Shown here piece by piece: positions 6,441 through 11,133 of a DNA stretch of 11,133 nucleotides. The first letter of the stretch is position 1, and the number at the start of each line of letters is the position of its first letter. A program made the position numbers and the translations under genes. The notes beneath the pieces were generated by a model. The model did no database searches, was not told the DNA's origin, and worked only from the letters and a program-made list of their open reading frames with translations. Where the stretch lies: the NCBI GenBank assembly GCA_031264715.1, contig JAISDP010000319.1, positions 1-11,133 on the forward strand. The letters are read 5' to 3'. The DNA is from Bacteroidales bacterium (GTDB lineage Bacteria > Bacteroidota > Bacteroidia > Bacteroidales > UBA4181).

Positions 6441-8165
6441 TTACTTACTACTGCTTTTAATGTCTTTGACCTGTAATTGTATCCTTGTTTCGCCCTTGAA
6501 TGTGTTTTCCTCAATGGCATAACAGATATTGAACGGTATGCCCGAATGTACAATCGGGTAATGTTCGCCTTGCTGAAAGCCAATGGCCGGATATATAATT
6601 TGGGGATTGTTTGTTTGCCGCAGGTCGAGTTTAAGATGTTCGCCGCATTTGCCAACGATTTTTGCATTTCCGGTATCTACCACATTGCGTGTCAGGAACG
6701 CGGGCGACATGTTTTTGGGTCCGAATGGCTGGAACTGTTTCAAGATGCGCATGAACTTGGGGTTGATATCCGCAAAGTCGATTTCCGCATCAATCACGAT
6801 ATTCGGCGTCAACTGTTCATCAGTAATGCTTGCCGCCACCACATCCTCGAATTTCTTGCTGAAAGCAGCCACATTTTCCTTTTTTAACGTTACGCCGGCC
6901 GCGTACATGTGTCCGCCGAAGTTTTCGAGCAGGTCGCTGCATGCATCAATGGCTTTGTACAGGTCGAAACCCTCCACCGAGCGTGCTGAACCCGTAGCCA
7001 TGCCATTGGATTCGGTAAGAATCACTGTTGGCCGGTAATAAGTTTCGATCAGGCGCGAAGCCACAATTCCCACCACGCCCTTGTGCCATGAAGGATTGAA
7101 AAGAACCGTCGTTTTGCGAAATTCCTGTTCAGGATCGGTGGCGAGCATGCGTAGCGCCTGGCAAGTAATGTCGGAGTCGACGCTTTTCCTGTCGGTATTA
7201 AACCGGTCGACCTCCACGCCGGCATCTCTGGCAGTTTTCTCCTCATCCGATATCAGCAGTTCCACTGCATGCTTCCCCGATTTCATCCGTCCGGCAGCAT
7301 TGATCCTCGGGCCGATCTTGAAAACGATGTCGTCAACCTGCCTTTGCGACCCTTCCAGTCCCGATATCTTCACAATGGATTTCAAGCCCAGGGTAGGGTT
7401 TTCGTTCAGCTTGTGGATACCCAGCGACGCCAGCACACGGTTTTCACCGTCTATCGGCACAATGTCCGAAGCAATGCTCACAGCCACCAGGTCAAGGTAT
7501 GCATACACGTCTTCCATGGGTATTTTGAACACCTGCGCGTATGCCTGCAACAATTTGAAACCTACGCCGCATCCCGAAAGTTCCTTGTATGGGTAGTTGC
7601 AATCAGCGCGTTTGGGGTTGAGGATGGCAAACGCTGCCGGCAATACCGCCCCGGGGTAATGATGGTCGCATACAATGAAGTCAATGCCCTTTGAATTGGC
7701 GTATTTGATTTTATCCACTGCCTTGATACCGCAATCCAGGCTAATGACCAGCTTGAAATTACCCGCGGCAGCCGTATCGATGCCTTTGTAGGAAACCCCA
7801 TAACCCTCGGTATAGCGGTCGGGGATGTAATAATCCACATCCGGATATATCTTTTTCAGGAAGGAGTATACCATCGCCACGGACGTTGTCCCGTCCACAT
7901 CGTAATCGCCATATACCATGATATTTTCGCGATGACGGATGGCGTGGTCTATGCGGTCGACAGCACGCTGCATGTCCTTCATCAGGAAAGGAGAGTGCAA
8001 ATGCTCATATGCCGGCCTGAAAAATGCCTTGGCGCTGTTGTAATCCCGTATTCCCCTCTGAGCCAATAGCGCCGCCAATATACCGTCAACACCCAATATT
8101 TCCATAAGATGTTTTACCACAGCCGTATCAGGCATCGGTTTTACAATCCAATTCTTGCTATACAT
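6441..8165 (-). CDS. recJ: Single-stranded-DNA-specific exonuclease RecJ
   Basis: 5'-3' exonuclease specific for single-stranded DNA, acting in RecF-pathway recombination, mismatch repair and base excision repair; cytoplasmic, 574 residues, normal length. The DHH-family metal-binding motifs are visible: GDYDVDG at 86-92, SLDCGIKA with D144, the DHH triad D167-H168-H169 in VCDHHYPG, and D225 and D234 in LDLVAVSIASDIVP. The DHHA1 domain follows, with SWHKGVVGIVASRL at 359-372 and GGHMYAAG at 417-424, then the C-terminal OB-fold region. The ATG at 8165 is preferred over one at 8180 because Bacteroidetes homologues begin in the same way, with a Lys/Asn-Trp a few residues in (MYSKNW). It follows the UreH-like gene by 28 bases and precedes miaB. 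A TAnnTTTG box ends only four bases before the chosen start. Confidence 0.96.
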   Translation of the reverse strand: MYSKNWIVKPMPDTAVVKHLMEILGVDGILAALLAQRGIRDYNSAKAFFRPAYEHLHSPFLMKDMQRAVDRIDHAIRHRENIMVYGDYDVDGTTSVAMVYSFLKKIYPDVDYYIPDRYTEGYGVSYKGIDTAAAGNFKLVISLDCGIKAVDKIKYANSKGIDFIVCDHHYPGAVLPAAFAILNPKRADCNYPYKELSGCGVGFKLLQAYAQVFKIPMEDVYAYLDLVAVSIASDIVPIDGENRVLASLGIHKLNENPTLGLKSIVKISGLEGSQRQVDDIVFKIGPRINAAGRMKSGKHAVELLISDEEKTARDAGVEVDRFNTDRKSVDSDITCQALRMLATDPEQEFRKTTVLFNPSWHKGVVGIVASRLIETYYRPTVILTESNGMATGSARSVEGFDLYKAIDACSDLLENFGGHMYAAGVTLKKENVAAFSKKFEDVVAASITDEQLTPNIVIDAEIDFADINPKFMRILKQFQPFGPKNMSPAFLTRNVVDTGNAKIVGKCGEHLKLDLRQTNNPQIIYPAIGFQQGEHYPIVHSGIPFNICYAIEENTFKGETRIQLQVKDIKSSSK

Positions 8166-8169
8166 GCTG

Positions 8170-8177
8170 CAAAGATA
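8170..8177 (-). promoter_or_regulatory. Candidate -7 box immediately upstream of recJ
   Basis: Read on the minus strand, TATCTTTG (8177-8170) fits TAnnTTTG exactly. No TTG is seen at the expected -33 distance. Transcription from it would begin within a few bases of the recJ ATG at 8165, implying an almost leaderless mRNA. RecJ could also be expressed by read-through from the genes upstream. Confidence 0.35.
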
Positions 8178-8193
8178 CAAAAGAATTAAGAGT

Positions 8194-8898
8194 CTATAAA
8201 TCCAGGAACAGGATGGCGAAACCGCTCAGGCAGACAGTTGCACCGGCAATAGCGTGCATAAACCGGTCGATCTTTGCCGTGGGGAGTACTTTAAGCCCAT
8301 AGTACCCGATAGTCACCGCTGCACACATGGTCAGTACGGTGATGATGGAAAACAACAGCGAAACAGCTACAATGCCGCTGGTGTCGTGATTAGCTGCAGG
8401 CACCATCACCAACGGGATCAAAATTTCGCATGGCCCCAATACGAATATGATGAACAATACCCATGGAGTCAGCATTTTCGTACTTTTCGGATGTATGTGG
8501 GCATGATCAGTGAGGTGCGCATGTTGGTGTGCGTGCATCTCCCCGCCATGCGAATGAATGTGTGTATGCGGCTTGTTCTTGATGGCTTTGAAAATACCCC
8601 AAGCCATGTAAGCAAAACCGAAAACAAAAAACGCCCATCCGGCCAGGCTTCCGCGAACCGATTCAACGCCTTCAATATGAGAAATACCGTACCCTAACGC
8701 AATTCCTGCAAAGCCGATGACGATGGAGCTGCCCACATGCCCCAAGCCACAATACATAGTGGTGAATAAGGTCTGTTTCAGGCTCCAGTTACGGGCTTTG
8801 GACATGACGATGAACGGTACGTAATGATCGGGGCCGAGGATCGTGTGGATAAAGCCGGCGCCGGCAGCTGCGGCTAACAGGATGCTAATAGAGGTCAT
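8194..8898 (-). CDS. UreH/NicO-like membrane transporter with a histidine-rich loop
   Basis: Integral membrane protein of 234 residues, resembling urease accessory UreH-like and NicO (RcnA-type) nickel/cobalt transporters. About six hydrophobic segments are visible, with GPDHYVPF at 22-29 in the first (the counterpart of the metal-binding HxxxD-type motif of the superfamily) and VLGPCEILIPL at 153-163 in the second half. The loop between halves (111-136) holds 11 histidines in HTH, HSH and HAH patterns, a likely Ni/Co/Zn-binding segment. The frame stays open upstream to 8994, but the ATG at 8898 is preferred because it begins directly at the first membrane segment and leaves eight bases after the stop of the NfeD-like gene instead of an overlap of nearly 90. 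No urease, hydrogenase or metal regulator gene is in the window, so direction and metal are undetermined. Probably cotranscribed with the NfeD-like gene. Confidence 0.8.
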   Translation of the reverse strand: MTSISILLAAAAGAGFIHTILGPDHYVPFIVMSKARNWSLKQTLFTTMYCGLGHVGSSIVIGFAGIALGYGISHIEGVESVRGSLAGWAFFVFGFAYMAWGIFKAIKNKPHTHIHSHGGEMHAHQHAHLTDHAHIHPKSTKMLTPWVLFIIFVLGPCEILIPLVMVPAANHDTSGIVAVSLLFSIITVLTMCAAVTIGYYGLKVLPTAKIDRFMHAIAGATVCLSGFAILFLDL

Positions 8899-8906
8899 TG
8901 ATGGTG

Positions 8907-10370
8907 TTAATTTGTTTTGATGACATATAACTGTCCGGTTTCGTACCGGATTACTTTTACCTGTTCGCCGGAATTGATGTACCCGGTTTCGCAAATGGCG
9001 TCATACAGTTTCCCGTCGATATCCACCTTCCCGGCAGGACGCAGCATGGAGCGCGTTGTTCCGGCGACGCCGATCAGTCCCGATAAATCGTCGAAACTCA
9101 CGTATCCTTCCGAACTGCGCTGTTCGGCCATGAGCATGACTCTTTTCAGGCGCGGGTTGTCGAGGAACGACTTGCCAAGCCATATCGAAAGCGCCAGCGC
9201 CAGGGTCGCCGAACCGATGACAATGCAGATGGATTTGAAAACGGCGATCAACCCGGCGGTAAAATCCCATTCGAAAACGAGGTTGTCCACCATGGCCAGG
9301 CTGAGGCCGAGCACCATCAGGATGATTCCCGCAACGCCCGCCACCCCGAATCCCGGCAAGGCAAATATTTCGATCCCGATCAGGATCAGTCCCGTTAAAA
9401 AGATCAGCAATTCCCAATGATTGGCAAGCCCTTCGAGGTATAACGGTGCGAAATAGAGCAAAGCGGCAAGAACGGCTGCTGCCAGCGGGAAACCGATCCC
9501 AGGTGCCTGTAATTCAAAGTATATGCCGCCGATGATGAGCATGATCAACAGGCTTTGCAGGTATGGATTGATCAGGAATTGTATCACCTTTTCCAGCGGT
9601 GACAATACGTGACGTTCCATCCGGTAGTCGCTGATATGGTTGGCGGCCAGGATATCTTCGAGTTTTTCGGCCTTACCTTCGCAATAACGGAGTTTAATAG
9701 CCTCTTCAGTGGTGAGAGTGAGTACTTTTGTTGAGTCTATCACGCCTTTTACCACGACTCTCGGGTCTACCATGGCTTCGGCGATTTGCGGATCGCGACG
9801 CCAGCGGTAAATGGTGTCCCGCCCGGTGACGATGGTATCCTTGCCGTGCGCTTCGGCGGTAGCGCGCATCATCGACCTCATGAACGACTGGTACTTGTCC
9901 GGCGCTGCCTCACCGGTCTGGTGCACTACGGTAGCCGCACCGATGCTGGCGCCCTCGCGCATATAAATCTTATCGGCTGAAATGGCAATCAGCGCACCTG
10001 CCGAAATAGCATTGTTATCGACAAACACATACACGGGAATGGGGCAATTGAGTATCTTGGTGCGGATGGAATCGGCAGCATCCACCATGCCGCCATATGT
10101 ATTCATGTGGATGATGATGAGGTGCGCTTTCATTGCTACCGCCCGGTCGATGCCCTGCATGGTAGTACGCCACGTAGCAGGGCCAATCTCCTTCTTGAGG
10201 TCGAATACATAAATTAACCTGTTCCCGGCGGAGTCAATTTTACCCGGATGTACATACCCAAAGTCATCCACCGGAATAGTGTCATTAGCATTGGATGGAA
10301 GGCTCAACAGGCACAAGATGGCTACAGTACATAACATAACCAACCGGCGAAACTGGAAAGAATGTTTCAT
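8907..10370 (-). CDS. NfeD-family membrane-bound serine protease (long form)
   Basis: Long-form NfeD protein, 487 residues. A signal peptide (about 1-28, ending SNA) precedes a ClpP/SppA-like protease domain (about 50-240). The catalytic serine is S123 in NNAISAGALIA and the partner lysine is most likely K159 in PDKYQSF, a Ser-Lys dyad as described for archaeal 1510-N. HMNTYGGMVDAA at 88-99 is the oxyanion region. Next come about five transmembrane segments (about 270-410, including PGFGVAGVAGIILMVLGLSL) and a C-terminal OB-fold NfeD domain (about 430-487, LSGLIGVAGTTRSMLRPAGKVDIDGKLYDA). Such proteins usually work with a stomatin- or flotillin-like protein (SPFH/FloA) in membrane quality control. 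No such gene adjoins this one; the downstream neighbour is the UreH-like transporter, eight bases away. The ATG at 10370 gives a clean signal peptide. First gene of the minus-strand cluster. Confidence 0.92.
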   Translation of the reverse strand: MKHSFQFRRLVMLCTVAILCLLSLPSNANDTIPVDDFGYVHPGKIDSAGNRLIYVFDLKKEIGPATWRTTMQGIDRAVAMKAHLIIIHMNTYGGMVDAADSIRTKILNCPIPVYVFVDNNAISAGALIAISADKIYMREGASIGAATVVHQTGEAAPDKYQSFMRSMMRATAEAHGKDTIVTGRDTIYRWRRDPQIAEAMVDPRVVVKGVIDSTKVLTLTTEEAIKLRYCEGKAEKLEDILAANHISDYRMERHVLSPLEKVIQFLINPYLQSLLIMLIIGGIYFELQAPGIGFPLAAAVLAALLYFAPLYLEGLANHWELLIFLTGLILIGIEIFALPGFGVAGVAGIILMVLGLSLAMVDNLVFEWDFTAGLIAVFKSICIVIGSATLALALSIWLGKSFLDNPRLKRVMLMAEQRSSEGYVSFDDLSGLIGVAGTTRSMLRPAGKVDIDGKLYDAICETGYINSGEQVKVIRYETGQLYVIKTN

Positions 10371-10400
10371 GAAGTATAGGGATAAAAAATTACGTCACTG

Positions 10401-10408
10401 CAAAAATA
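10401..10408 (-). promoter_or_regulatory. Candidate -7 box of the NfeD-like gene
   Basis: Read on the minus strand, TATTTTTG (10408-10401) matches TAnnTTTG. No clear TTG is seen at the -33 position. The start site would lie near 10396, giving a leader of about 25 bases before the ATG at 10370. This is the likely main promoter for the whole minus-strand cluster. Confidence 0.45.
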
Positions 10409-10601
10409 ATAACTAATACTGATTTTATAGCAGACTTTATATATAAATAATCACTGCTGTCCGACTAAAAAGAGTTACGATATACAAAGATGCGTTGCCC
10501 TACGCTAGTTATCAATATCAGATGCCTTTCGGCATTAAATAAACAAAAACGTTGCCCGTCAGGTATTCATATCCATAGAATCAATGCGGAAAACATCAAC
10601 T

Positions 10602-10618
10602 AATCTCCATAGGAGATT
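10602..10618. repeat. Hairpin AATCTCC-ATA-GGAGATT inside the repeat element
   Basis: A perfect 7-bp stem with a 3-base loop. Its right half places GGAGAT a few bases before ATGTGA, an ATG followed directly by a stop, so it is not the start of a gene. Confidence 0.6.
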
Positions 10619-10627
10619 CATCATGTG

Positions 10628-10645
10628 AAACCCCATGCGGGGTTT
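10628..10645 (+). repeat. Hairpin AAACCCC-ATGC-GGGGTTT inside the repeat element
   Basis: A perfect 7-bp stem with a tetraloop and a short T run at its 3' side (to 10646). It could act as an intrinsic terminator on the plus strand, and with the A-rich 5' side it is nearly symmetric, so possibly on both strands. No gene directly upstream ends here, so it is more likely part of the repeat element. Confidence 0.55.
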
Positions 10646-10737
10646 TGATTCGGGGGCTATATTTTTCTATTGCTATGAATGCCCTGACGGGCAACGTTGC
10701 ATCATCCGGTGGAAATCCCGTCAAGGATAAAATACGG

Positions 10738-10766
10738 TTGTACCTCAAATAAATTCATTATTTTTG
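10738..10766 (+). promoter_or_regulatory. Candidate promoter of the AAA-ATPase-like gene
   Basis: TTG at 10738-10740 and TATTTTTG at 10759-10766 are separated by 18 bases, a good match to the Bacteroidetes -33/-7 pattern. The start site would be near 10772, about 26 bases before the ATG at 10798. It is the best-matching promoter in the window. Confidence 0.55.
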
Positions 10767-10797
10767 CATTTGGTAAACTTGTAATTTATTATTGATC

Positions 10798-11133
10798 ATG
10801 GATACAGTAAGAAAACTGCCCATCGGCATACAGGATTTTGAGGATTTACGTACAGGAAACTTCCTGTATGTAGATAAAACCGAATATCTCTATCGCCTGG
10901 TAACACAGGGAAAACCCTATTTTCTTGCTCGCCCGCGCAGGTTTGGGAAGAGTCTGTTTCTATCCACGCTCAAAGCCTATTTTGAAGGCAAAAAAGAGCT
11001 TTTTGACGGTTTGGCAATTGCCAGACTTGAAAAAGACTGGACACAATATCCTGTTATTTATCTTGATTTCAATGTTGGCCTGCTTACAAGCGCGACAAAT
11101 GTTGCAGAACGGTTATCCGTTAAAATAAAAGAG
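10798..11133 (+). CDS. AAA-ATPase-like / PD-(D/E)XK family protein, N-terminal part (cut by window end)
   Basis: The first 112 codons of a gene that is open at the window's right edge. The opening, with LPIGIQDFEDLRTGNFLYVDKTEYLYRL, and the P-loop-like segment FLARPRRFGKSLFLSTL (R45-P-R-R-F-G-K-S52) are hallmarks of the 'AAA-ATPase-like' family (PF09820). In most members this is followed by a C-terminal PD-(D/E)XK nuclease-like domain, total about 500-600 residues; that part lies outside the window. YPVIYLDF at 84-91 is the expected Walker B-like strand. These genes are often present in many copies per Bacteroidetes genome and are of unproven function, with mobile-element or defence roles suggested. 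The ATG at 10798 is preceded by a good promoter and by the inverted-repeat element. Whether the full gene is intact cannot be seen. Confidence 0.85.
   Translation, partial: MDTVRKLPIGIQDFEDLRTGNFLYVDKTEYLYRLVTQGKPYFLARPRRFGKSLFLSTLKAYFEGKKELFDGLAIARLEKDWTQYPVIYLDFNVGLLTSATNVAERLSVKIKE

Larger units (their letters stand above)
10548..10698. repeat. Inverted-repeat element of about 151 bp (MITE-like or structured intergenic repeat)
   Basis: The left arm (10548-10580) and the right arm (10665-10698) are near-perfect reverse complements. The outer 16 bases, AACGTTGCCCGTCAGG, are identical, followed by further matched blocks ATTCATA and ATAGAA separated by a few mismatches and one extra base. The 84-base interior contains two hairpins (10602-10618 and 10628-10645) and no coding frame. 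No transposase or convincing target-site duplication is visible. It could be a non-autonomous mobile element, a REP-like palindromic unit or a structured RNA; copy number in the genome would decide. Confidence 0.7.
10371..10797 (+). other. Gene-free divergent region with multiple hairpins
   Basis: These 427 bases between the divergent NfeD-like and AAA-ATPase-like genes hold no supported coding frame. They contain a promoter box for each flanking gene (10408-10401 and 10738-10766), a small hairpin ATGCC-TTTC-GGCAT (10522-10535), and an inverted-repeat element (10548-10698) with two further hairpins inside. The stretch 10489-10500 (GATGCGTTGCCC) resembles the outer end of the repeat arm and may be a decayed extra copy. 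The density of structures suggests a repeat insertion or a structured RNA. Confidence 0.6.

Noticed and set aside
7081..7596. 171-residue plus-strand frame antisense to recJ
   Set aside because: Shadow frame; recJ motifs on the other strand account for this DNA.
8899..8994. Upstream extension of the UreH-like protein to 8994
   Set aside because: It would overlap the end of the NfeD-like gene by 88 bases and add a charged segment before the first membrane helix; the ATG at 8898 fits better.
8917..9420. 167-residue plus-strand frame antisense to the NfeD-like gene
   Set aside because: Shadow frame with Ser/Pro/Arg-rich composition typical of antisense reading.
10612..10629. AGGAGA followed by ATG as a translation start
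   Set aside because: The ATG is followed at once by TGA, the purine run is an arm of a hairpin, and Shine-Dalgarno sites are not generally used in this phylum.

Overview
The window looks like chromosomal DNA of a Bacteroidetes bacterium, most likely order Bacteroidales. The reasons are: RecJ and MiaB sequences of the Bacteroides/Parabacteroides type, -7 promoter boxes of the form TAnnTTTG instead of sigma70 -10 boxes, A/T-rich starts without Shine-Dalgarno sequences, a MuiA-family (DUF4139) remnant, and an 'AAA-ATPase-like' gene of the kind that is multicopy in this phylum. The genus cannot be told from the sequence. No tRNA, rRNA, CRISPR array, transposase or prophage gene was seen.

Layout. 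1-526 (+): NUDIX hydrolase with an N-terminal zinc ribbon. 595-1503 (-): Tat-exported aldo/keto reductase, convergent with the NUDIX gene. 1504-1689: divergent A/T-rich promoter region with a 22-codon upstream ORF that ends on the start codon of the next gene. 1690-4231 (+): probable three-gene operon of two tandem FIST-domain sensor proteins and an unrecognised 73-residue protein, closed by a terminator-like hairpin. 4343-4997 (+): decayed MuiA-family gene that has lost about 1 kb from its middle and changed frame at the junction. 5022-10370 (-): four genes transcribed in the order NfeD-like membrane protease, UreH/NicO-like metal transporter, recJ, miaB, mostly with short gaps, likely an operon with internal promoters. 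10371-10797: gene-free stretch with several hairpins, including an inverted-repeat element of about 151 bp that resembles a MITE or a structured intergenic repeat. 10798-11133 (+): start of an AAA-ATPase-like/PD-(D/E)XK family gene that runs off the window.

How it works together. The minus-strand cluster is mainly housekeeping: DNA repair (RecJ), tRNA modification (MiaB) and membrane functions (NfeD-like protease, metal transport). The FIST cassette is the most unusual coding region: two diverged ligand-sensing paralogues without any output domain and a small partner of unknown role. The pseudogene beside it and the repeat element beside the AAA-ATPase-like gene show local genome rearrangement. 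No complete new multi-gene system was found; the best candidates for something undescribed are the FIST-FIST-73aa cassette and the intergenic repeat.
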